Origin: Ancrocorticia sp047501485
Lineage (GTDB): Bacteria; Actinomycetota; Actinomycetes; Actinomycetales; Actinomycetaceae
Length of the DNA: 64,000 nucleotides
Direction of reading: 5' to 3'
NCBI GenBank assembly: GCA_047501485.1
Contig: JAZDRN010000001.1
Coordinates: 558,001 to 622,000 of the forward strand
Both the position numbers and the translations under genes were made by a program. Below are positions 18,623 through 25,883 of the stretch, piece by piece; position 1 is the stretch's first letter, and the number at the start of each line of letters is the position of its first letter. The notes beneath the pieces were generated by a model. The model was not told where the DNA came from. It saw nothing but the letters and a program-made list of their open reading frames with translations, and searched no databases.

Positions 18623-18730
18623 AGCTCAATCTCGACGTGGCGACTGCCGTGCCGCGGCGTGTTCCATGAGAGAACTGACCATCTGGGCAGGTACATATAG
18701 GCTGGTGACGTTCGGTGAGGAGGAGAGGCC

Positions 18731-19168
18731 ATGATTCTGGGTGTTGGCACGGACGTCGTTGACGTGGATGCTTTTGCGCATCAGCTCGACGAGCCGGGCT
18801 CGCGTTTCTCGCGTGTCTTCACCGGACGTGAGCGACGGACAGCTCAGGCCCGTGCGGCTGAACATGCCCAACCTGGCGGGCAGCCGGAGGTCGCCGCGCA
18901 CTTGGCGGCCCGCTGGGCCGCCAAGGAATCCTTCATCAAAGCCTGGAGCGCCGCCCTCTACGGCAGGCCCCCGGTGATCTCGGAGACCGACATGACCTGG
19001 GCGGACATCGAGGTATCCCAGGACAGGTGGGGGAGGCCTTCGCTCTCGCTCCATGGTGAGATGGCCAGAGCCGTAGAAGAATCGGTGGGGCCTGTGCGCT
19101 GCCACGTGTCCTTGACCCACGACGGCCCGGTGGCCAGCGCCATCATTGTCCTCGAGTCGGTCGCATAG
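18731..19168 (+). CDS. acpS: Holo-[acyl-carrier-protein] synthase
   Basis: AcpS transfers 4'-phosphopantetheine from CoA to the carrier domain of FAS-I. The protein has 145 residues. It starts with ILGVGTDVVDVDAF, has the metal-binding and catalytic block RWAAKESFIKAWS near residue 60, and ends with HVSLTHDGPVASAIIVLE. The ATG at 18731 has GAGGAGAG upstream. In related genomes it directly follows fas; here the IS element and two hairpins separate them, so it must use its own promoter, perhaps near CATATAG at 18694-18700. Its last 50 bp recur as a direct repeat 700 bp downstream. Confidence 0.93.
   Translation: MILGVGTDVVDVDAFAHQLDEPGSRFSRVFTGRERRTAQARAAEHAQPGGQPEVAAHLAARWAAKESFIKAWSAALYGRPPVISETDMTWADIEVSQDRWGRPSLSLHGEMARAVEESVGPVRCHVSLTHDGPVASAIIVLESVA
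19119..19168 (+). repeat. Direct repeat copy 1 (acpS 3' end)
   Basis: The last 50 bp of acpS, including its stop, match copy 2 at 19867-19916 at 45 of 50 positions. The first 26 bp are identical. Confidence 0.85.
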
Positions 19169-19424
19169 TCGTCTGGCTGCCCTTCGGTAACGTTGGTGAT
19201 CTCATGCTCCTTAAGGGCTGGCATCGGCGTGATCCATCTGGAACGAACTAGGTGCAGAACTGTTGGACTCCCCTTCTCAATGGACATAGAAGTCAAAGAC
19301 CCTAAGATATCGATTAAGAATAGCGTTTTCATTTATAAGCAGGCTTTTGTCCGCGCTTTAAAGGTTTTTGGCGACTTAGAATTAGACAATGCAGCGTCGA
19401 GACCATATCTAGGGGAGAGAACCA
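19169..19424. other. AT-richer segment between the acpS repeat and the lipoprotein gene
   Basis: The composition drops sharply in GC from about 19270 (runs such as AAGATATCGATTAAG). A frame could run from a start near 19193 into the lipoprotein gene start, but its content is not protein-like. The lipoprotein promoter probably lies here. I see no RNA gene. Confidence 0.5.
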
Positions 19425-19841
19425 ATGCAAACTAAAATCGCTTGCGGTGTACTCGTTTTATGTTTTGCAGCATCAATGAGTGCTTGCAGTGACGCTGATA
19501 GAGACAGCAGTACCGAGCTTCCTGATGTGCGAGCAACGCACGGCTCGCAACTTACAGTGCCCGGTGCAGTAGCCATTTCCGATGATTGTCGTGGTGCTCT
19601 TAACGCTTCAGAGCTTGAAGGAAAGGCAGGAGGTGCCGAAGAGAGCGCAATGGCTTCGACGGTGAGCGAATGTGATAGCTATGATGAGTGGCTAGCTGGA
19701 GTAATTGAAAATCCGTCAGCGATGGGCTTGACTTTTGTGACGGAAGATAGCGCACGAATTGCACTTGACACAATTTGCCACGTGTATGATGGCCCCGTCT
19801 GTGTTGATGCAAAAGAGTACTTTGATGGCGAGATATATTAA
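19425..19841 (+). CDS. Putative lipoprotein of unknown function
   Basis: A 138-residue protein with a lipoprotein signal peptide: MQTKIACGVLVLCFAASMSAC, with the lipidated Cys at residue 21, then a Ser/Asp-rich tether. The mature part is acidic and has four further Cys residues (DDCRG, SECDS, TICHVY, PVCVD), which could form two disulfides outside the membrane. I do not recognise the family. Base composition is clearly lower in GC than the neighbouring genes and the gene lies between two copies of the acpS 3' end, both signs of recent acquisition. GGGGAGAG precedes the ATG. Confidence 0.65.
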   Translation: MQTKIACGVLVLCFAASMSACSDADRDSSTELPDVRATHGSQLTVPGAVAISDDCRGALNASELEGKAGGAEESAMASTVSECDSYDEWLAGVIENPSAMGLTFVTEDSARIALDTICHVYDGPVCVDAKEYFDGEIY

Positions 19842-19866
19842 CATTTCCACGCCTTTTTACGAAAGA

Positions 19867-19916
19867 ACGACGGCCCGGTGGCCAGCGCCATCGTGGTCCT
19901 AGAATCGGTCACATAG
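19867..19916 (+). repeat. Direct repeat copy 2 (displaced acpS 3' end)
   Basis: A 50-bp sequence, 45 of 50 identical to the end of acpS, still encodes DGPVASAIVVLESVT and a stop in the corresponding frame. It is followed by a strong hairpin, which suggests that this copy and hairpin are the original end of acpS. Confidence 0.85.
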
Positions 19917-19946
19917 CGGTCTTTCACTTCCGTGGTGGGTACCAGG

Positions 19947-19980
19947 CGTTCGGCACTGCCAATAACGGCAGTGCCGAACG
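19947..19980 (+). terminator. Hairpin after the displaced acpS end
   Basis: A perfect 14-bp stem, CGTTCGGCACTGCC with GGCAGTGCCGAACG, has a 6-nt loop AATAAC. It is followed by GTTGGG with no T-run. It is probably the ancestral acpS terminator. Confidence 0.65.
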
Positions 19981-20038
19981 TTGGGTGCCCGCAGAATATT
20001 CGTAGCCGGTCCGTGCGCGCTGGCATTAGGCTGGTGCG

Positions 20039-20720
20039 ATGAGCAGCGTGCCAGAAGCCACCCCTATCGACGTCGGATCCTGGCCGCGCCGTCAGCATTT
20101 CGAGCACTACTGAAATACCGTGCCGCTGCGCCTACTCGATGGCGGTGGAACTTGATGCGACCGCGTTCGTCGCGACGCTGCGGGCCTTTTCCCGCAAGAC
20201 CTACATCGTGCAGATATGGGTGCTCGCGACTATTGTCAATAGGCGCGATGAATTCGGGAGGCGTCTCAACGAGCCCGGGCTGCCGCCGTGTGGGAGGCGG
20301 TGAATCCCTCGTTCACGGCGCTCAAAGCGCAACGCGAGATGTTCTCCAGCATCTGGGTCCTCTATATCGCCGACTCCGGCTCCTTCCATGACAACGCGAT
20401 TCCGCTTGTGACCGAGCATTCCCGAGCCACGGATTTCTTTTCGCAGGGAGCTCAGCCGGAGAACTGCTTCGACGCGTCGAGTCTGGCGTGGGCCTCCTTC
20501 ACCGGGTTCAATCTCAATCCGCATGAAGGCTGGGACCGTCTCGCACCGTTTTTCGCCATCGGCCGTTATTTCAAAGAGAAGAGCGCAACATGGTGCCCCT
20601 GGCGATCCAGGTGCACCATGCCGTTATCGATGGCTTTCACGTCTCTCGTCTGGTCAACGACCTGCAGGGCCTGCTCTCGGATCCCGCATGGGTTGGTTGT
20701 CCCTCCGGTGGACGCTCCGT
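20039..20720 (+). pseudogene. Decayed type A chloramphenicol O-acetyltransferase
   Basis: The pieces of a CAT-family acetyltransferase lie in order in three frames. The ATG at 20039 gives SSVPEATPIDVGSWPRRQHF and then hits a TGA after HY. A second frame gives YSMAVELDATAFVATLRAFS and VLATIVNRRDEF. A third gives AVNPSFTALKAQREMFSSIW and ENCFDASSLAWASFTGFNLN, then FFAIGRYF. The last returns to another frame with VPLAIQVHHAVIDGFHVSRL, containing the HHxxxDG active-site motif. At least one nonsense codon and three frameshifts (near 20120-20140, 20275 and 20585) make it a pseudogene. An intact family member would be about 215 residues, a cytosolic trimer acetylating chloramphenicol. Confidence 0.85.
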
Positions 20721-20914
20721 AGGCCGGACCGCACAAGCAGTCCCGGAACATAGGGCCCGCGTCTGGGCTATTCAATATGTGCCCCGGCACATGCCGGTGG
20801 CGCCTCAAACATAGGTGGCGGCTCGACGATCATCTTCTAGCCAATACTCCCCGGACCTGACATGCTGATCTCAAAGCAGCGACACCCTGCTGCGACGCGA
20901 GATTGGTGGATAAC

Positions 20915-21268
20915 ATGGCTGCACTGCGCGGAATCTTCCTCACGAGCAAGAATCCGGCCACGACGGCGCATTTCTATCGCGAAGTCGCGGAGTTCCCCCT
21001 CGAAGAGGTGGACGTGGATGGCTACTCATACTGGCGCTTGGACCACGGGGGCATCCAGGTGGCAATCCACGACGCTGCTGCCTTCGCCGAATACGCCTAT
21101 CCACCGGTGCAAGAGTCCAACCTCACCCACCTCTATTTCCAGATTGAGAACCAGGCGGCGTTCGTCGAACGGTTGGGAGAGTTGGGAATCGATCCCGTTA
21201 CGATCGACGACGTCGTCGTCACCGTCACCGATCCGGATGGGCGCCGTGTCATGTTCGGAACCGCGTGA
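20915..21268 (+). CDS. VOC-superfamily protein (glyoxalase/bleomycin-resistance fold)
   Basis: A 117-residue single-domain protein from ATG 20915. It shows two beta-alpha-beta-beta-beta modules: LRGIFLTSKNPATTAHFYRE at the start and THLYFQIENQAAFVERLGEL in the second half, ending TDPDGRRVMFGTA. VOC proteins are metal-dependent isomerases, dioxygenases or drug-binding proteins; the substrate cannot be told from sequence. It lies after the CAT remnant on the accessory strip with no close upstream ribosome-binding site; GTG 20906 and TTG 20903 are alternative starts. Confidence 0.75.
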   Translation: MAALRGIFLTSKNPATTAHFYREVAEFPLEEVDVDGYSYWRLDHGGIQVAIHDAAAFAEYAYPPVQESNLTHLYFQIENQAAFVERLGELGIDPVTIDDVVVTVTDPDGRRVMFGTA

Positions 21269-21483
21269 TGGGCACGATATACGAAACCGCCCGGTTGGCG
21301 CGGTTAGACGTTGGCTCGCCGTAGCGGTACCGTTCACGGCAAGCTGTCGAAACGGCCACGAGCTGTCGCACCGGCCAGGGGATGCCTTCTCAGCCTTACA
21401 GCTCGGCCATACCCGCTAGACCCTGATAAGGGTTCCCGACAGGACCCGGCGATCTCGACAGGACCCGGCAGTAAGGAACAGAA

Positions 21484-22134
21484 ATGAACGCAGCACAGCC
21501 AGACGCGGATTCAGCGGCGCGAGATGAAGCCATTGTCGCCCAGATCCACGCTCCCATCGAGGTTACGCTGGAGAGGGATGGCGACGAGTCGGTGCTGATC
21601 ATGCGCAGACGCTTGGTGCACGATCCGCGGCTGCTATGGAAATTGATCTCAGAGCCGGAATTGCTGGCTTGCTGGTCTCCCATTGTCCCCAGCCGTCCTC
21701 TCACTCGTGTTGGGCCGGCAACCTGTAGCGAGAACCCCGGCGCCCAGGCAGTGGATGCGGAGGTACTCGTTGCCGAGGAGCCTCACAAATTGGTGCATCG
21801 TTGGGGACCGGAACTGCTGGTATGGACCATACGCTCGGCTTCCGCGGCTGCTCCGATCCTCGAAAAGCCCTTGGCTGCTCAAACTCCGACACCCTCTCAA
21901 ACTCCAACACCTGCTCCAGAAGATCCCGCTCCCGAGGGATCCGTTCTCGAACTGCGCCAGGTTCTCAGCGACGCTGGTGGGGCGGCCCCCAACGCTGCAG
22001 GTTGGCAGATCGTCTTCGCAAGGTTGGCGGCTGAGGATGGCAGCGCACGGGAAAGGGTGGTCGGAGAACGGGCATTGGCCTACGACTTCCACGAATTGCT
22101 CGGTCGCCATAGCGCGTCGTTCGCGAGTTCCTGA
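21484..22134 (+). CDS. SRPBCC/AHSA1-like protein with a Pro/Thr-rich insert
   Basis: A 216-residue protein. The segment IMRRRLVHDPRLLWKLISEP followed by ELLACWSPIVPSRPL matches the start of SRPBCC (START-like, Hsp90-ATPase-activator homologue) domains, which form a ligand-binding cavity in the cytosol. A low-complexity insert, TPTPSQTPTPAPEDPAPEGS (about residues 135-155), breaks the domain between beta strands. The C-terminus GWQIVFARLAAEDG...YDFHELLGRH fits the final helix. AAGGAAC precedes the ATG. Just upstream a short direct repeat, CGACAGGACCCGGC, occurs twice. Its specific role is unknown. Confidence 0.65.
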   Translation: MNAAQPDADSAARDEAIVAQIHAPIEVTLERDGDESVLIMRRRLVHDPRLLWKLISEPELLACWSPIVPSRPLTRVGPATCSENPGAQAVDAEVLVAEEPHKLVHRWGPELLVWTIRSASAAAPILEKPLAAQTPTPSQTPTPAPEDPAPEGSVLELRQVLSDAGGAAPNAAGWQIVFARLAAEDGSARERVVGERALAYDFHELLGRHSASFASS

Positions 22135-22359
22135 ACCGGCCTGTCGGCTCAGGAAGTGCAGCTCTTTACCGGCGTGCTCGGATGGACTCGCCAACAGCTT
22201 GCCTCAAGCCGAGCCGACCACGGATAGAGCGTCCGGTAGTGACCAGCCACAGGTAGAGCACTCCCCACGGCGATAAGACCCAAGGCGATAACCCGGACGT
22301 AAGTCACAGGTCCGCCACTCGGATCATTCTGTGCCAGTATGTGGGCACTGCGATAGCCT

Positions 22360-22446
22360 GTAACAGCCGCAACTGGCGCCTGAGGTGGTCCACCACCGGG
22401 AAGCGGCGCAATGTTCAGCGACAGCCGGTCGCTCGCCTGGGCCGGT
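22360..22446 (+). ncRNA. ZTP (pfl) riboswitch
   Basis: The glyA leader contains the two conserved blocks of the ZTP/pfl aptamer: CCGCAACTGGCGCC followed by GGTCCACCACCGGGAAGCG, and after a variable spacer the pseudoknot strand TCGCCTGGGC. It ends about 15 bp before the ribosome-binding site GGAGG. ZTP riboswitches sense 5-aminoimidazole-4-carboxamide ribotide and its triphosphate, which accumulate when 10-formyl-folate runs short, and switch on one-carbon genes such as glyA and folD, exactly the two genes that follow. Confidence 0.85.
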
Positions 22447-22469
22447 ATTCGCCATTCGCAGGAGGATAC

Positions 22470-23759
22470 ATGTCGGAACTCAACCAGCACATCGCCGAAC
22501 TCGATCCAGAGGTAGCGGCGGTACTCGATTCAGAGCTGGTTCGCCAGCGCGAATACCTCGAGATGATTGCCTCGGAGAACTTCGTGCCGCGCGCTGTCCT
22601 GGAGGCCCAGGGCTCGGTACTGACCAACAAATACGCCGAGGGTTATCCCGGCCGCCGCTATTACGGCGGTTGCGAAGAGGTGGACAAGGTCGAGACTCTG
22701 GCGATCGAGCGTGCCAAGTCCCTCTTCGACGCCGACTATGCCAACGTCCAGCCTCACTCTGGCGCCCAGGCCAATGCAGCTGTCTACCACGCGCTCGTTC
22801 AGCCCGGCGACACAGTCATGGGTCTCGAGCTGGCTCATGGCGGCCACCTCACGCACGGAATGAAGATCAACTTCTCCGGCAAGAACTACAACATGGTGGC
22901 CTACGGCCTTGATCCGGAGAACTTCCGTATCAACATGGACATCGTCCGGGAGAAGGCCCTGGAGACCCGCCCGAAGATGATCATCGCCGGCTGGTCCGCG
23001 TACCCGCGCCATCTCGATTTCGCGGCCTTCCGCGAAATCGCGGACGAGATCGGCGCATACCTCTGGACAGACATGGCGCACTTCGCCGGCCTTGTCGCGG
23101 CGGGTCTGCATCCGAATCCGGTCCCTCATTCGGATGTCACCTCGACCACCATTCACAAGACGCTGGGCGGCCCGCGTTCCGGCCTGCTCCTGTCCAACAA
23201 CGCGGAGGCGTTCGGTCGCAAGCTGAACTCGGCCGTGTTCCCAGGCCAGCAGGGCGGCCCTCTGATGCATGTCATCGCGGGTAAGGCCGTGGCCCTCAAG
23301 ATCGCTGCGGGCGAGGATTTCAAGGACCGCCAGCGCCGCACCGTCGAGGGCGCCCAGATCCTTGCCGAGCGCCTCTCCGCCCAGGACGTCAAGGAGGCGG
23401 GCATCTCCCTCGTCACCGGCGGTACCGATGTGCACCTGGTGCTCGTCGACCTGCGCAATTCTCCGATGGATGGCCAGGAGGCCGAGGACCTGTTGCACAG
23501 CGTCGGCATCACCGTGAACCGCAACGCCGTTCCGTGGGATCCGCGTCCGGCCCGTGTCACCTCCGGCCTGCGCATCGGGACTCCAGCGCTCGCCACCCGT
23601 GGTTTCGGAGCGGCCGAGTTCGCCGAGGTGGCCGAGATCATCGCCACCGCGCTGGCTGCCGGCCCCGCCGCCGACGTCGACTCCTTACGCGCTCGCGTCA
23701 AGAAGCTCACGGACGGCTTCCCGATGTACGAGGGTCTCAACCAGACGGGTGCTGCCTGA
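22470..23759 (+). CDS. glyA: Serine hydroxymethyltransferase
   Basis: GlyA is the cytosolic PLP enzyme that converts serine and tetrahydrofolate to glycine and 5,10-methylene-THF. It has 429 residues from ATG 22470, chosen because GGAGG lies 5 bp upstream; an in-frame start farther up would run through the riboswitch. Motifs: YLEMIASENFVPRAVLEAQG near the N-terminus, EGYPGRRYYGGCEEVD, and STTIHKTLGGPRSG with the PLP lysine at residue 230 (Gly where Arg is usual in KTLRGPR). The stop overlaps the folD ATG by one base. A ZTP riboswitch in the leader should couple expression to folate status. Confidence 0.96.
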   Translation: MSELNQHIAELDPEVAAVLDSELVRQREYLEMIASENFVPRAVLEAQGSVLTNKYAEGYPGRRYYGGCEEVDKVETLAIERAKSLFDADYANVQPHSGAQANAAVYHALVQPGDTVMGLELAHGGHLTHGMKINFSGKNYNMVAYGLDPENFRINMDIVREKALETRPKMIIAGWSAYPRHLDFAAFREIADEIGAYLWTDMAHFAGLVAAGLHPNPVPHSDVTSTTIHKTLGGPRSGLLLSNNAEAFGRKLNSAVFPGQQGGPLMHVIAGKAVALKIAAGEDFKDRQRRTVEGAQILAERLSAQDVKEAGISLVTGGTDVHLVLVDLRNSPMDGQEAEDLLHSVGITVNRNAVPWDPRPARVTSGLRIGTPALATRGFGAAEFAEVAEIIATALAAGPAADVDSLRARVKKLTDGFPMYEGLNQTGAA

Positions 23760-24643
23760 TGGTTGCCCAGATCCTCGACGGCAAGGCCACCGCCGCGGTC
23801 ATCAAGGCGGAGCTGGCGGAACAGGTTGCGGAACTGCGCGAACACGGCATCGTCCCCGGTTTGGGGACCTTGCTCGTGGGCCAGGACCCCGGTTCGGTCT
23901 CCTATGTGGCGGGAAAGCATCGGGACTGCGCGGAGGTCGGGATAGCCTCCATTCGCGAGGATCTTCCCGCTGAGGCGAGCGAGGCCGATGTGCGCGCCGC
24001 CATCGAGCGGCTCAACGCCGATCCCGCCTGCACGGGATACATCGTGCAGCTTCCGTTGCCCAAGGGCATGCCCGTCAACGATTTGCTGGAGCTCGTCGAC
24101 CCGGAGAAGGACGCGGACGGGTTGCACCCGATGAATCTCGGGCGCCTCGTGCTACGGGTCAACGAGGAGGTCACCTCCCCGTTGCCCTGCACACCCGCCG
24201 GCATCGTCGAGTTGGTCGAGCGTCATGGTATCGACCTCGCGGGCAAGGACATCTGTGTGTTGGGCCGTGGCGTCACGGTCGGCCGCTCCATCGGTTTGCT
24301 GTTGACGCGCCGCGCCATCAACGCCACGGTCACCCTGTGCCACACCGGCACGCGCGACGTCGCGGAGAAGGTGCGTCAGGCCGACGTCGTCGTCGCGGCC
24401 ACCGGCCAGACCCACATGGTCAAGCCCGAGTGGATCAAGCCCGGGGCCGTGGTTTTGGACGTGGGCGTCTCGCGCGTCTGGGATGAGGCGGCGAACCGCT
24501 ACCGCGTCGCGGGCGACGTCGATCCCGAGGTCGCGGAGGTCGCCGATTGGGTTTCCCCGAACCCGGGGGGAGTGGGGCCGATGACGCGCGCCATGCTCCT
24601 GGCCAATGTGGTGGCGACGGCTCGCCGGCAAGCTAACCTGTAA
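23759..24643 (+). CDS. folD: Methylenetetrahydrofolate dehydrogenase / methenyl-THF cyclohydrolase
   Basis: FolD is bifunctional: it oxidises 5,10-methylene-THF with NADP and hydrolyses the product to 10-formyl-THF, the donor for purine synthesis. It has 294 residues. Motifs: SVSYVAGKHRDCAEVGI with the catalytic Tyr and Lys, YIVQLPLPKGM, DADGLHPMN, and the nucleotide-binding CVLGRGVTVGRSIG. NPGGVGPMTRAMLLAN near the C-terminus is the second FolD signature. It is translationally coupled to glyA (TGATG) and shares its riboswitch. Confidence 0.96.
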   Translation: MVAQILDGKATAAVIKAELAEQVAELREHGIVPGLGTLLVGQDPGSVSYVAGKHRDCAEVGIASIREDLPAEASEADVRAAIERLNADPACTGYIVQLPLPKGMPVNDLLELVDPEKDADGLHPMNLGRLVLRVNEEVTSPLPCTPAGIVELVERHGIDLAGKDICVLGRGVTVGRSIGLLLTRRAINATVTLCHTGTRDVAEKVRQADVVVAATGQTHMVKPEWIKPGAVVLDVGVSRVWDEAANRYRVAGDVDPEVAEVADWVSPNPGGVGPMTRAMLLANVVATARRQANL

Positions 24644-24896
24644 TGGAGGCGGGTGGCGCGGCCTCGGCGTGATCCGAAGGCCGGACAGGCCGTGGCACGG
24701 TATCCGGCCCGCATCGCCCTTTGCAGCGATGCGGGCCGCGTCTCGCCGCCGACCATGGCCGACGGCTGCCGTTCGGGCGGCAGAGTCCCAATCGGGCGGC
24801 AGAGTTCCAACCGCCATGTGGCAGCCGCAGTCGAGTTCGCCCCGGCCTGCCGCGCTTTCACCCATCCACCATCCATTATCGAAGGAAGGACTCTCC
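24644..24896. other. Intergenic region with a 19-bp tandem duplication
   Basis: A 19-bp unit TCGGGCGGCAGAGTCCCAA (24773-24791) is followed at once by a second copy with one change (24792-24810). GGCTGCC just before it can pair with GGCGGCAG, giving a hairpin that may end folD transcription. No gene is seen. Confidence 0.5.
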
Positions 24897-25718
24897 ATGA
24901 GAATCACAACCTGCAACGTCAATGGCATCCGAGCCGCCGTCCGCAAGGGCATGCAGGACTGGCTCGCCGCCAGCCAACCCGACGTCCTGCTGCTCCAGGA
25001 GGTGCGAGCTCCCGAGGAACTCGTCCCTGAACTCATCGGCCCCGGCTACCAGGTGTTCGCGCGCGCCTGCGACATCAAGGGGCGGGCCGGTGTGGCGATT
25101 GCGGTGCGTGACGGGATCGAAGTCGGCGAGGTGCGCGACGGCGTCGCGGGTATCGCCGACGACGGCGCCCCATGCGAACAGATTCCCGTGGACACCGGCC
25201 GCTGGCTCGAAGTCGACCTGCCCGCTCACGACCTCACCGTGGTATCCGCCTACCTGCATTCGGGCGATGCCAAGAGCGAGGAGAAGATGGCAGCCAAGTA
25301 CGCCCATCTCGAGTTGGTGACACGCCGTCTCCTGGAGCTGAAGGCCTCCGGTCATGTGCTGGTGGCCGGGGACTTCAACATCGTCCATACCGCCCTGGAC
25401 ATCAAGAACTGGAAACCCAATCACAACAAGACCTCCGGGGTCCTCGATCCCGAGATCGCGTATCTCGACCGCTGGTTCGGGGAGCTCGGCTACATCGATG
25501 TCCAGCGCAGCCTGACGGGCGAGGAACAGGGCCCCTATACCTGGTGGTCGCAACGCGGCCGGGCTTTCGAGAACAATGTGGGCTGGCGTATTGACTACCA
25601 CATGGTCAATCCGGAGCTGGCGGAGCTCGCCGAAGACTTCCTGATCGATCGTGCGGCCACCTATGACACGCGCTGGTCGGATCACGCCCCGTTGACGGTG
25701 AGCTACAACCTCGGCTAG
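24897..25718 (+). CDS. xth: Exodeoxyribonuclease III (AP endonuclease family)
   Basis: A 273-residue Mg-dependent exonuclease III / AP endonuclease of base-excision repair. Motifs: TTCNVNGIRAAVRKG, LLLQEVRAPEE with the metal-binding Glu, GDFNIVH, and the terminal WSDHAPLTVSY with the catalytic Asp-His pair. ATG 24897 has GAAGGAAGGA upstream. The gene stands alone between folD and the YihY-type gene. Confidence 0.93.
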   Translation: MRITTCNVNGIRAAVRKGMQDWLAASQPDVLLLQEVRAPEELVPELIGPGYQVFARACDIKGRAGVAIAVRDGIEVGEVRDGVAGIADDGAPCEQIPVDTGRWLEVDLPAHDLTVVSAYLHSGDAKSEEKMAAKYAHLELVTRRLLELKASGHVLVAGDFNIVHTALDIKNWKPNHNKTSGVLDPEIAYLDRWFGELGYIDVQRSLTGEEQGPYTWWSQRGRAFENNVGWRIDYHMVNPELAELAEDFLIDRAATYDTRWSDHAPLTVSYNLG

Positions 25719-25883
25719 ATCCTTCTCTCGTGCTTTGGGCGGCGTCATTTCAAGCCATAGACACCGGCGTGGGTGGCTCCTCCGCTACCCTGTGCATTAG
25801 TGTGACGTCGGTGGATATGGCAGAATCTGCTCATAATTGAGTGATGCGTCACACCGTCAGTCCGGTGCGAAGGAGCTTTTTGT

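Noticed and set aside
17440..18640. Target-site duplication of the IS481 element
   Set aside because: I compared the bases outside both ends and found no convincing 4-15 bp direct repeat, so no duplication is claimed.
19193..19435. A possible 80-residue gene before the lipoprotein
   Set aside because: It overlaps the lipoprotein start, has no good ribosome-binding site and no protein-like pattern.
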